Positions 1-7,861 of a DNA stretch of 64,000 nt are shown piece by piece. Location: the NCBI RefSeq assembly GCF_007164725.1, contig NZ_AP019697.1:1-64000 (forward strand). Direction: 5' to 3'. The translations under genes were made by a program, and so were the position numbers. The notes beneath the pieces are model-generated. The model was not told where the DNA came from, did no database searches, and saw nothing but the letters and a program-made list of their open reading frames with translations. Numbering within the stretch: the stretch's first letter is position 1; each line of letters opens with the position of its first letter. Source of the DNA: Dialister hominis. GTDB lineage: Bacteria; Bacillota; Negativicutes; Veillonellales; Dialisteraceae.

Positions 1-2
1 TC

Positions 3-71
3 TATCAGGAAACCCCTTACAGCTTGGACGATCTCGTGCCCTTCAACGTACATAATCCGCTTCACGTATAA
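3..71 (+). CDS. C-terminal end of an unidentified upstream protein (partial)
   Basis: An open frame enters from the left edge and ends at TAA 69-71, giving 22 residues that finish in NVHNPLHV. It stops 34 bases before the binding-lipoprotein start, so it is probably the preceding gene of the same operon. That position would suit a transporter component or a sulfur amino-acid enzyme, but the tail is too short to assign a family. The other two forward frames are less plausible because this one runs directly up to a normally spaced downstream gene. Confidence 0.5.
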   Translation, partial: YQETPYSLDDLVPFNVHNPLHV

Positions 72-105
72 GCGGATGAAAGGAAATTTCCCCGGAGGTG
101 TTCTT

Positions 106-915
106 ATGAAACGGTTTTTGAAATGGTTTCTCCTCATCGTATCCTGCCTGACACTCGGCCTTGCTGCCGGCTGCGGCAATGGCACAGGCAAAGCGCCGGC
201 TTCTTCTGCTCCTTCCAACAGTAAGGTCATCCGCGTCGGCATGGACGCAGCGTATCCGCCTTTCGGCTTCCAGAACACGGAAACGAAAGCGTATGAAGGC
301 TTCGATGTCGATGTCATCCGCGCCATCGGCAAGGCAGAAGGCTTTGAAACGGAAGTCCACAACATTGCTTTCGACGGCCTGATCCCGTCTCTCCAGTCCG
401 GCGTCATTGATACAGCCATCAACGATATCACCATCACCCCGGACCGCGAAAAATCCGTCGATTTCTCCAAGCGCTACTACATCGCAGGCCTCGGCGTCGT
501 CGTCAAGGCAGACAATGATGCCATCAAGACCGCTGACGACCTCAAGGGCAAAGTCCTTGGCGTGACGATCGGCTCCACCGGCGAAGAAGCTGCCAGAAAG
601 ATCGAAGGCGCCAACGTGAAGGTCTACAACACACTCTCTGATGCCTTCCTCGACCTCAAGCAGGGCGCTGTCGATGCTGTCGTGAACGATATCCCGACGA
701 ATGAATACTACGTCGCAAAGACAAGCGACCACTCCGTGAAGACCGCTCCTGTCGCTCTTACGAGTGAAGACCTGGGCATTGCCGTCAAGAAGGGAAATAA
801 GGACCTCCTGAAGAAAATCGACGACGGCCTCGCCAAGATCAAGAAGAACGGCGAATTTGCTGCTATCTACAAGAAATGGTTCGACCGTGAACCGCCGGCT
901 GAACTTTTGAAATAA
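106..915 (+). CDS. Amino-acid ABC transporter substrate-binding lipoprotein
   Basis: Periplasmic-type solute-binding protein of the polar amino-acid (family 3) class, about 269 residues. The N-terminus MKRFLKWFLL leads into a hydrophobic stretch and a lipobox ending LAAGC, so it should be processed by signal peptidase II and anchored by lipid. The body has the family pattern: an entry strand with AAYPPFGF, the FDVDV segment, TPDREK, and the DLKGK hinge. The start at 106 is chosen because GGAGG lies 6 bases upstream and the signal peptide begins there; an upstream in-frame ATG at 76 would add 10 unrelated residues. The stop is 10 bases before mmuM, so the two are co-transcribed, which suggests (inference) that the ligand is methionine, S-methylmethionine or a related sulfur amino acid. 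No permease or ATPase for it lies in the window. Confidence 0.9.
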   Translation: MKRFLKWFLLIVSCLTLGLAAGCGNGTGKAPASSAPSNSKVIRVGMDAAYPPFGFQNTETKAYEGFDVDVIRAIGKAEGFETEVHNIAFDGLIPSLQSGVIDTAINDITITPDREKSVDFSKRYYIAGLGVVVKADNDAIKTADDLKGKVLGVTIGSTGEEAARKIEGANVKVYNTLSDAFLDLKQGAVDAVVNDIPTNEYYVAKTSDHSVKTAPVALTSEDLGIAVKKGNKDLLKKIDDGLAKIKKNGEFAAIYKKWFDREPPAELLK

Positions 916-925
916 GGAGGAAGCC

Positions 926-1858
926 ATGATTGCTGAAATTCTGAAGAAATATCCATTCATCGTCCTGGACGGCGCTTTTTCCACCGAGCTCGAAAAACAG
1001 GGCTTTGCCATCAATGATGAACTCTGGAGCGCCATTGCTCTTTACAAGAACCCTGAGCTCGTCGAAGCTGTCCATCTGTCCTACTACGAAGCAGGCGCCG
1101 ACATCGTGACGAGCGCGAGCTACCAGGCGACCGACGACGGATTCGAGAAGAAGGGGTTCTCCAAGGAAGAAGCGGCATCCCTCATCCAGAGCTCCATCGC
1201 TCTCGTGCAGGATGCCAGGGATGAATACCTTTCCTCCCATGAAGAAGAAAACCGCCCGGCACCCCTGACCGCTGCCTCCGTCGGTCCTTACGGCGCTTAC
1301 CTTGCTGACGGCTCTGAATACAGAGGGGACTATGGCAAGACGAGAGAAGAACTCGCCGATTTCCACAGAGAAAGAATCCACATTCTGGCGGAAGCAGGCC
1401 CCGATGTCTTTGCCTGTGAAACGATTCCCTGCCTCGTCGAAGCGCTGGCAGAAACCGACGTCCTTTCTGAAATCCCGGGCGCAGAAGCATGGATTTCCTT
1501 CTCCTGCAAGGACGGACTCCACACCTGCGGGGGCGACCTCATCTCCGACTGCGCCAAAGCGCTGAAGGATATCAAGGAAGTCGCTGCCATCGGCATCAAC
1601 TGCACCGCGCCGCAGTATGTCGAATCCCTGATCAAGGAAATCGTCAAAGTCACCGACAAGCCCGTCGTCGTCTATCCGAACTCCGGCGAAGACTACGATG
1701 CAGGAAGCAAATCCTGGGAAGGAAGCGCGGCCAAGTATGAAGACTACGTGAAAATCTGGTACGAAGCGGGCGCCCGCCTCATCGGAGGCTGCTGCCGCAC
1801 CGGCCCGGAAGACATCCGCAAAGTCGCTGCATTCAGGAAATCCCTGATTGAGAAATAA
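926..1858 (+). CDS. mmuM: Homocysteine S-methyltransferase
   Basis: Transfers a methyl group, typically from S-methylmethionine, to homocysteine to give methionine. The 310-residue length matches stand-alone MmuM/YitJ-N type enzymes. The zinc-thiolate ligands are visible: Cys226 in GINC and the Cys289-Cys290 pair in GGCCRTGP. The N-terminal LDGAFSTELEKQG strand is the usual barrel start. Ribosome site AAGGAGG lies just before the ATG. It follows an amino-acid binding lipoprotein by 10 bases, pointing to a methionine-salvage operon that starts outside the window, and is followed by a hairpin terminator. Confidence 0.92.
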   Translation: MIAEILKKYPFIVLDGAFSTELEKQGFAINDELWSAIALYKNPELVEAVHLSYYEAGADIVTSASYQATDDGFEKKGFSKEEAASLIQSSIALVQDARDEYLSSHEEENRPAPLTAASVGPYGAYLADGSEYRGDYGKTREELADFHRERIHILAEAGPDVFACETIPCLVEALAETDVLSEIPGAEAWISFSCKDGLHTCGGDLISDCAKALKDIKEVAAIGINCTAPQYVESLIKEIVKVTDKPVVVYPNSGEDYDAGSKSWEGSAAKYEDYVKIWYEAGARLIGGCCRTGPEDIRKVAAFRKSLIEK

Positions 1859-1865
1859 GGAAATC

Positions 1866-1907
1866 AAAGAGGGCTGTGGAAGACTCATTTCTACGGCTCT
1901 CTTTTTA
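1866..1907 (+). terminator. Intrinsic terminator after mmuM
   Basis: Imperfect hairpin with arms around GAGGGCTGTGG and CTACGGCTCTC followed by TTTTT. It is a diverged member of the dispersed hairpin family described in the findings. Confidence 0.75.
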
Positions 1908-2045
1908 TGCTCTGAGACTCTTTTCGATGAAAATCGACATTTTTCTGGAGGATAAACGGACTTTCTGTTCATCTTTTCGAAAGCTGTTCGTGATTCGTGA
2001 TATAATTTATATAGATTTTATGAATGAAAGAAGGGTGAAGGGGAT

Positions 2046-2900
2046 ATGGCACAGCTTTTGCGGAGAAGGATTTACAATTACACAGTGCTGACGCTGGATA
2101 AGGAAGGATCGATTCCTGATTTCGAAATCTTTTCCGCTGCCGCTATCCGCGTCCGCGACGGCAAGGAAGTGGCGACCTACCTTTGCCCGGACTTTCCAAC
2201 GGATGCGAAGAAACGGACCGAAGAAGTGAACCGGCTTCGTACCTTCATCGGCAATGACATGGTCATCACCTGCGACATCAGCGGGATGACGCCTGTCATG
2301 GAAAGTCTTTACATGAACTCGATCGAAGCCTTCTTCACGAATGCGACGCTTGACCTTCTGACCGTCGAGGAAGAAGTCGAGAAATCCGTCCCGGATCCCA
2401 AGCCGTTCCACGAAAGGATGAGCCATTTCCGCCGCGTCGTCGAGCCGCTCGAAAGAGCCCGCGGCATGCGCGAAATTTACGAAGAAGACGCCAAGGCCCT
2501 CTTCGGCTATCAGGAAGGTTATCCGTACTGGCTCTGCTCGCTTCCCTATGAGGAAGAAAGATACATGGCCAAGCGCCTTCCTTCGAAGAGAAAGAAATTC
2601 TGGAAAGCCCTCCTCTGCTGGATGGTCGGCTGTCATTACTTCTACCTCGGCCACCCGAGAAGAAATATCCTGTACCTCCTGACCCTGGGCGGATGCTTCC
2701 TCTGGATGCTGAGCGACCTCTACCGACTGCCCGTACTCCTTGACGTGGAAAATGGAAGAATCGCTGCTGAAGTCTACAAGAATGCGCCGAAGGTGAACCG
2801 TCCTTCCATCATCCGCTGGGCGCCCTACACCGGCGAAGACTCCGCAGATGAAGGCGGAAGAAGAGGCCTCATGTCCGGCCTCATGCATTTCTTCAGATAA
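2046..2900 (+). CDS. TM2-domain protein of unknown role
   Basis: A 284-residue protein I cannot assign to a pathway. Residues 1 to about 170 are soluble and mixed charged. Residues about 175-245 hold a TM2-type module: a basic KRKKFWKALLCW segment, a first helix with GCHYFYLGHPRRN, then LTLGGCFLWMLSDLYR, where the GG..W.L.D pattern is typical of the family. TM2 modules usually sit at the N- or C-terminus of small membrane proteins, so a 170-residue soluble N-domain is less common. The region before it has TATAAT at 2001-2006 and an AAGGGG ribosome site. It is monocistronic and ends at a bidirectional terminator shared with the ClC gene. Confidence 0.75.
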   Translation: MAQLLRRRIYNYTVLTLDKEGSIPDFEIFSAAAIRVRDGKEVATYLCPDFPTDAKKRTEEVNRLRTFIGNDMVITCDISGMTPVMESLYMNSIEAFFTNATLDLLTVEEEVEKSVPDPKPFHERMSHFRRVVEPLERARGMREIYEEDAKALFGYQEGYPYWLCSLPYEEERYMAKRLPSKRKKFWKALLCWMVGCHYFYLGHPRRNILYLLTLGGCFLWMLSDLYRLPVLLDVENGRIAAEVYKNAPKVNRPSIIRWAPYTGEDSADEGGRRGLMSGLMHFFR

Positions 2901-2901
2901 A

Positions 2902-2953
2902 AAGAAAAGAGCTTTGAAAAGATGATTTCTCATTTTTCCAAAGCTCTTTTCTT
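2902..2953. terminator. Bidirectional terminator between the TM2 gene and the ClC gene
   Basis: Arms AAAAGAGCTTTG and CCAAAGCTCTTTTC enclose a loop containing ATGATTTCTCAT. T-runs occur on both strands, so it can end both convergent genes. Confidence 0.85.
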
Positions 2954-2965
2954 TATGCTTAGTTT

Positions 2966-4609
2966 TCAAATCTTTCGTATATGGTCTTTAGGCAGCTGTT
3001 CTTCGCCCAGTTTCTGGAGCCGTTCCGCGTTCTTGGCGGCGGTCAGGATGTAGATGAAGTCGCCTGCTTTGAGGACGGTTTCCGGATCCGGGATCATGTT
3101 CTGTCCTTCTCTCTTGACATTGACGACGACGGTCTGTTTCAAGTGTGGTACGCGGGAGAGAGGCTTGTTTTCCAAAATGGAACCGCTTGCAATCGGTACC
3201 TCGACGATGGTTCTCTGCTCTTCCGCCTTTTTGTCAGGATGAGAGGCAAGGGAACGTTTCAGGAGGGAATCGTAAATCGGTTCGCCGTGGAGAAGCTCGG
3301 CTACGATATATGCGACGGCTGATGCAAGGGCCAGCGACATCAGGTGGCCGAAGTCGCCCGTCATTTCAAGGATGAGGAGCGTCCCGGTGATCGGGGAGCG
3401 GACGCTCGCCGCGAAAAGGGAGACCATGCCGATGATGACGATATTCGGGATATAGATATCCGTGATGAGGCCCATCATAACCATGACGCGGCCCTCCGCA
3501 GCACCGAGAAGCGCGCCGATGACAAGGAGCGGAAGGAAGAAACCGCCAGACACGCCGCAGCCGTAGCTGATCAGCGTGAAAATATATTTCCCTACGAAAA
3601 GAAGGAGAATCATGGAGAGCGTGTACGGATATTCAGCGAGCTTGTCGACGAGGAAATTGCCTCCGCCGAGGACATCCGGCAGGGTAAAGCCCAGGAAGCA
3701 GGCGGAAAGAAGCGCAAAGGCGATCTTCATGAAGTTGTTCCTGAAAATGGGGAGATTATAGAACTTACTGATGTTGAGAAGTCCCCAGTTAAAGAAGATG
3801 CCGGCAAACCCGGATGTAATCGCAAGGATGACGACGTAGCCCAGATGGTTGGCAGGGACGGGGACGAGGTGGGTGATCGTGAAGCTGGTGTTCGTCCCGA
3901 AGAAGAAACGTGTCACGATCGTCGCCGTGATGGCAGATGTCATCGTCGGAAGAAGAACGGCGCCTGAGAAATTGCGGTGGAGTTCTTCGAGGGCGAACAT
4001 CATACCGGCCAGAGGCGCATTGAAGGCAGCGGCAAGGCCTGCGCTCGCGCCGCTCGTGATGAGGTAGCGCTCTTCCATGCGTGTCCTTCCCAGCAGGCGC
4101 GACATGCCCTGAGCGGCGACGGCGCCGATCTGAATCGATGGCCCTTCGCGGCCGAGCGACAGCCCCGCACCGATGCCGACAGCACCGGCCAGGATTTTCA
4201 CCCAGAGGATGCGGATCCAGCGCATGCGCATGACGCCTAAGATGACGCCTTTGACCTGCGGAATGCCCGAGCCTCCTGCTTCCGGCGCATAGCGGCCCAT
4301 GCCGTAGAGAGCAAGACCTGCTATGGCAAGGATGGCAAGCCAGAAAAGGAGCGGCTTGAAATCACCGGCTGAAAAACCGGGAATGATATATGTGTTGTAT
4401 AAAAAGATGCGGTACTTTTCCGCCTCCCCAAGGAGGAAACGGAACAGACTGATAGCCAGTCCTCCCAGTATCCCAACGAAAATGCCTTCTACGAAAAGGC
4501 GGAGCCGGAATTTGTGCCAATTGTCCAGCGCGATGTACGTTTGAAGAAGCTGGCGGTTGAAGGCTGTGGAGGACGAGGATTTATCCGTCTTCGATGAGTC
4601 CGGCTGCAT
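2966..4609 (-). CDS. ClC-family chloride channel/transporter with C-terminal RCK_C domain
   Basis: Membrane protein of 547 residues that moves chloride, usually in exchange for protons. The selectivity-filter motifs are all present: GGSGIP at about residue 111, GREGPSIQIG at about 152 with the glutamate that gates or couples protons, and GGFFLPLLVIG at about 350. About residues 30-440 are helical membrane segments. The last 80 residues (EVPIASGS through GDFIYILTAAKN) match a TrkA-C/RCK_C regulatory domain in place of CBS domains. An AGGAGG site lies 6 bases before the ATG. It stands downstream of, and on the same strand as, the cyclodeaminase but is separated by a hairpin. Confidence 0.92.
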   Translation of the reverse strand: MQPDSSKTDKSSSSTAFNRQLLQTYIALDNWHKFRLRLFVEGIFVGILGGLAISLFRFLLGEAEKYRIFLYNTYIIPGFSAGDFKPLLFWLAILAIAGLALYGMGRYAPEAGGSGIPQVKGVILGVMRMRWIRILWVKILAGAVGIGAGLSLGREGPSIQIGAVAAQGMSRLLGRTRMEERYLITSGASAGLAAAFNAPLAGMMFALEELHRNFSGAVLLPTMTSAITATIVTRFFFGTNTSFTITHLVPVPANHLGYVVILAITSGFAGIFFNWGLLNISKFYNLPIFRNNFMKIAFALLSACFLGFTLPDVLGGGNFLVDKLAEYPYTLSMILLLFVGKYIFTLISYGCGVSGGFFLPLLVIGALLGAAEGRVMVMMGLITDIYIPNIVIIGMVSLFAASVRSPITGTLLILEMTGDFGHLMSLALASAVAYIVAELLHGEPIYDSLLKRSLASHPDKKAEEQRTIVEVPIASGSILENKPLSRVPHLKQTVVVNVKREGQNMIPDPETVLKAGDFIYILTAAKNAERLQKLGEEQLPKDHIRKI

Positions 4610-4631
4610 AGGAACCTCCTGAAAATGAGTG

Positions 4632-4656
4632 AAAAGGCAAAACCGGCTTTCGCCGG
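4632..4656 (-). terminator. Weak terminator after the cyclodeaminase gene
   Basis: On the minus strand a CCGGCGAAAGCCGG hairpin is followed by TTTTGCCTTTT. The stem is short and the U-tract interrupted, so readthrough into the ClC gene is possible. Confidence 0.5.
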
Positions 4657-4665
4657 CGCCTTAGA

Positions 4666-5289
4666 TTACGGATCGACCTGATAGGTGAGGACGGCGTCAA
4701 TCGCGGAGACGGCATCTTCCCAGGTACGGAATGTGTCTTTCATTTCATGTTCATAGAATTCATCGTCAATGTACTTCATATTGATCTTCACATTGATGAT
4801 GGACGCATGGATGCAGGCGATAGCGCTTTGCGCGGCCATGACCGTGTCGCTGATGGCATTCTTGTTGCCATGGAAAAGAAGATCGGTGAAGCAGGGGAGA
4901 AGCTCGCTCATCGTCTGCGCCATCTGCTGCGGGACGGAAATCGCTTTCTTGAAAGCATCCCACTGCTTTTCCTGTCTTTCATCAAGAGGAAGGCTTCTGA
5001 TTTCACGAAGCGTCTTCATGAGTTCCAGGAAATTGGCGGCATCCTCATCCATCAGGTCGAGGAAGATGGAGCGGGCCATATTGAATACGGAAAGGTATTC
5101 ATTCGCCTTGTCGTGGAAATCTGCGTAATTCTTATTGGCTGCCGTCAGGTGGCATACCATTTCAGCCAGAGCGCATGCCTGCGCGCCGAGGAGCCCGGCT
5201 GCTGCGCCGCCTCCCGGAGCCGGGGCGCTGCTGCCCAGGTCGTCCAAAAATTCATCAATCGTTCTCTGACGGAAAGGTTTCTGATCCAT
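4666..5289 (-). CDS. Cyclodeaminase/cyclohydrolase family protein
   Basis: A 207-residue helical protein of the FtcD C-terminal (formiminotetrahydrofolate cyclodeaminase) family; free-standing relatives include methenyl-THF cyclohydrolase FchA. The hallmark Gly-rich segment SSAPAPGGGAAAGLLGAQACALAEMV appears in parts near residues 18-42, with PAPGGG and AAAGLLGA clear. The expected role is one-carbon folate conversion in the cytosol. No histidine-degradation genes are near, so the exact reaction (deaminase or cyclohydrolase) is undetermined. The start has a GAGGTG ribosome site. Confidence 0.85.
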   Translation of the reverse strand: MDQKPFRQRTIDEFLDDLGSSAPAPGGGAAAGLLGAQACALAEMVCHLTAANKNYADFHDKANEYLSVFNMARSIFLDLMDEDAANFLELMKTLREIRSLPLDERQEKQWDAFKKAISVPQQMAQTMSELLPCFTDLLFHGNKNAISDTVMAAQSAIACIHASIINVKINMKYIDDEFYEHEMKDTFRTWEDAVSAIDAVLTYQVDP

Positions 5290-5469
5290 AGCTGCACCTC
5301 TGTAACATACGAATTAAATATACGAAAAGACCCTCCATGAAGGAAAAGTCATTCATGCATTATTTATTATTATACGTTTGAACGCCGCTCTTGTCATTTC
5401 AAAATTTACAAAGGGAATGGTTCGTTGAAGGAAAAGGACATTCAGACATATCCCTTAAGTGCTATATAA

Positions 5470-5521
5470 TAGATATATAAAATAAAAGAGATCGCTAGAT
5501 ATATAAAATAAAAGAGATCGC
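5470..5521. repeat. Perfect 26-bp tandem duplication
   Basis: The 26-base unit starting TAGATATATAAAATAAAAGA occurs at 5470-5495 and again, without mismatch, at 5496-5521 in the A/T-rich gap before the tRNA genes. Nothing else is recognised in 5290-5590. Confidence 0.95.
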
Positions 5522-5590
5522 AGAAATCATTTCCGCAGATAATCCAGAGATAAATTTTTACAAAAATCAGACGGAAATAGCGAAAAGGAA

Positions 5591-5619
5591 TTGACGAGGC
5601 GTGCCGTATGTGATATGAT
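5591..5619 (+). promoter_or_regulatory. Sigma-70-type promoter for the tRNA genes
   Basis: TTGACG at 5591-5596 and TATGAT at 5614-5619 with a 17-base spacer. A perfect inverted repeat with 8-base arms (GTCATATG/CATATGAC, 5627-5650) lies between it and tRNA-His. Confidence 0.75.
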
Positions 5620-5659
5620 TATCAACGTCATATGGCTCTGGTCATATGACTCTATATGT

Positions 5660-5736
5660 GGCGGGTGTGGTGAAGCGGCTAACACGGCGGATTGTGGCTC
5701 CGTTATGCGTGGGTTCGAGCCCCACCACTCGCCCCA
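5660..5736 (+). tRNA. tRNA-His (GTG)
   Basis: Cloverleaf with acceptor arms GCGGGTG (5661-5667) and CACTCGC (5726-5732), anticodon loop TTGTGGC giving GTG, and T-arm GGGTTCGAGCCCC. G at 5660 is the extra G-1 typical of tRNA-His and pairs with discriminator C5733. The CCA end is encoded at 5734-5736. Confidence 0.96.
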
Positions 5737-5775
5737 TTTTTTTTACCTAATTTCAGGGCTTGCCTGATCATATAT

Positions 5776-5849
5776 GGGGGTATAGCCAAGCGGTAAGGCA
5801 ACGGACTTTGACTCCGTTATCGGTGGTTCGACTCCACCTACCCCTGCCA
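5776..5849 (+). tRNA. tRNA-Gln (TTG)
   Basis: Acceptor GGGGGTA pairs with TACCCCT (one G-U pair at the top), anticodon loop CTTTGAC gives TTG, T-arm GTGGTTCGACTCCAC, CCA encoded at 5847-5849. It is 39 bases after tRNA-His and presumably co-transcribed with it. Confidence 0.95.
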
Positions 5850-5861
5850 ACGGATCCTCAA

Positions 5862-5906
5862 GGGAACTGTAGAAATGAGACATCATTTTTACAGTTCTTT
5901 TTTTGT
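5862..5906 (+). terminator. Terminator after the tRNA pair
   Basis: Arms GAACTGTA and TACAGTTC with loop GAAATGAGACATCATTTT and a run of seven T. The remainder of 5907-6170 is A/T-rich and holds a hairpin (GAAGGGG/CCCCCTTC near 6119-6142) in the leader of the next gene. Confidence 0.85.
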
Positions 5907-6174
5907 GTCTTTTTTATTGCAGCCGGCCTCATTTGCATCTTCTTTCCGCTTATTATTTTTACATTATATGCATCTTCGATGAACTTATGGAAACATAAGG
6001 CGTACCATAATGAATTTAGGGAATAATAGATTGCATGCTATAAGAAATAAATATAAACATGCATAATTGATTATTTATTTCTCTTATGCATTGTGCTAAA
6101 ATATATAAAATAATCCGGGAAGGGGAATGGGAGCCCCCTTCAAGATTCGGGTCTGAGAGGAGTTCTGATAATTC

Positions 6175-7464
6175 ATGAGTGGTTCGATGCAGTTTTACCT
6201 TGCAATTGCTATTTTCGTTCTGACTTACGTCGCTATCATGTCAGAAAAGATTCCGCGTACGATCTGCGCCATGTTCGGCGGCGGTGCGATGCTCTACTGC
6301 GGCTATGTTACGCAGGATGAAGCCATCAAACAGTTCATTGACTTCAATACAATCGGTCTTCTGTGCGGCATGATGATCCTGATTGCCGTCGTCAAGAAAT
6401 CCGGTTTCTTCCGTTTGCTGGCTTTGTGGGCGATGAAAATGTCCAAAGGGTCTCCAAGAGAGCTGCTCGTCCTGCTCTCTCTCGTCACCGCAGTGGGTGC
6501 GGCTATGATTGACTCCGTCACGGCAGCCCTCCTGATTGCGCCGATGACGATTTCTCTTTGTCGTATGCTTCACATTATTCCCGTACCTATCCTTGTTTCT
6601 GAAATCCTGATGTGCAACATCGGTGGTACAGCCCTCATGATCGGCAACCCGCCAAACGTCATGATCGGTTCCGCTACGCACCTCGACTTCAACGACTTCC
6701 TGATCAATCTGGCTCCAGTCGTGCTGATCGTTATCGCAGCAACGCTTGTCTGCATCCTTTTCATGTTCAGGAAGGAACTGCCGTCCAAGCACATGAGCCA
6801 GGAAGAAGTCGATGCTATCGATATTTCTTCTGCCATTGAAGACAGAAAGATTTTCAACCGTTCCCTGACAGTCCTGGCACTGACCATCGCAGGCTTCGTC
6901 GTACACGGCTACTTCGGACTGCAGTCCGCTACCGTCGCCCTGACCGGCGGCTTCGTTGCCCTCTTCGTCTGCGGCCTTAACCCGGACGAAATCATGAAGG
7001 AAGTCGACCTGGATACACTGATGTTCTTCATGGGCCTCTTCGTACTGGTCGGCGGTATGGAAAATGCCGGCGTCATCACGGCGATCGCTCAGTGGGGCAT
7101 CGAACTCGTCAACGGCAACTACCATCTGATCACATACCTCATCCTGTTCCTCTCCGGCATTGCGTCCGCATTCATCGACAACATTCCGTTCACGGCTACC
7201 ATGATTCCTCTGATCAAGGATATGCAGAGCCTCATGGGCATCAGCCATGCCGACTACATGTGGTGGGCACTGGCTACCGGCGCCTGCTTCGGCGGCAACG
7301 GCACGATGATCGGTGCATCCCCGAACATCATCATGGTCGCTATCGCAGCGAAGGAAGGTCACAACATTTCCTTCGGCACATTCATGAAATGGTGCTTCCC
7401 TCTGATGCTTCTCTCCCTCTTTATCACAGCTGCTTACATTGAAGTACGCTACTTCATCCTGTAA
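6175..7464 (+). CDS. ArsB/NhaD-superfamily (SLC13-like) permease
   Basis: Integral membrane protein of 429 residues with about 11-12 helices. The two re-entrant signature segments of the ion-transporter superfamily are clear: GNPPNVMIGSAT near residue 160 and GGNGTMIGASPNIIMV near 365, with FIDNIPFTATMIPLIKDM before the second. Relatives carry sodium-coupled dicarboxylates, arsenite or sodium/protons; the sequence does not decide which. The start follows GAGAGGAG. It is a single-gene unit with a terminator right after the stop. Confidence 0.85.
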   Translation: MSGSMQFYLAIAIFVLTYVAIMSEKIPRTICAMFGGGAMLYCGYVTQDEAIKQFIDFNTIGLLCGMMILIAVVKKSGFFRLLALWAMKMSKGSPRELLVLLSLVTAVGAAMIDSVTAALLIAPMTISLCRMLHIIPVPILVSEILMCNIGGTALMIGNPPNVMIGSATHLDFNDFLINLAPVVLIVIAATLVCILFMFRKELPSKHMSQEEVDAIDISSAIEDRKIFNRSLTVLALTIAGFVVHGYFGLQSATVALTGGFVALFVCGLNPDEIMKEVDLDTLMFFMGLFVLVGGMENAGVITAIAQWGIELVNGNYHLITYLILFLSGIASAFIDNIPFTATMIPLIKDMQSLMGISHADYMWWALATGACFGGNGTMIGASPNIIMVAIAAKEGHNISFGTFMKWCFPLMLLSLFITAAYIEVRYFIL

Positions 7465-7472
7465 TCAGATCT

Positions 7473-7520
7473 TAAAGGGCTGTGGCAAAATGGTTAATCA
7501 TTCTGCCACAGCTCTTTTTT
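7473..7520 (+). terminator. Terminator of the permease gene (hairpin-family member)
   Basis: Arms GGGCTGTGGCA and TGCCACAGCTC with a loop holding ATGGTTAATCAT, then TTTTTT. It matches the window-wide hairpin family in loop sequence as well as stem. The following 7521-7760 holds no gene I can support. Confidence 0.92.
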
Positions 7521-7764
7521 ATTGCCCAAAAGCGTACACCATATCTTTCTTATAAGTCTTTATATAAGATTTTAATGAAGCTGTATACACCAATCGCTCT
7601 CTTGTAGACAAATAGGGAGGAACTCCTCAAAATCTACAGGATAAGCGAAATAGGGGAAGCTTCATCCTTCTTTCAAAGATGAGTAAATCAGCATGAATTG
7701 CTTCATGGATGCGAAAAGCATATGTTTATTTCCTTTGAGTATCCCTCTTTTTCTGATTAAGCAT

Positions 7765-7791
7765 TTGACAACGTATCATTTTAGGTATACT
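7765..7791 (+). promoter_or_regulatory. Promoter of the PEP synthase gene
   Basis: TTGACA at 7765-7770 and TATACT at 7786-7791 (15-base spacer; TACTAT two bases on would give 17). About 65 bases of leader follow before the ribosome site AGGAGG. In Bacillus, CcpN represses gluconeogenic promoters; a CcpN homologue is encoded just downstream, so this promoter is a natural target (inference). Confidence 0.6.
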
Positions 7792-7861
7792 ATTAGTAAA
7801 GAAATTTGAGATTAAGTGTACATTTCAAACTAATTCTTTTCTTCATTTCTAGGAGGATATG

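Noticed and set aside
5470-5521. Start of a CRISPR array
   Set aside because: Only two directly abutting units with no spacer; a simple tandem duplication.
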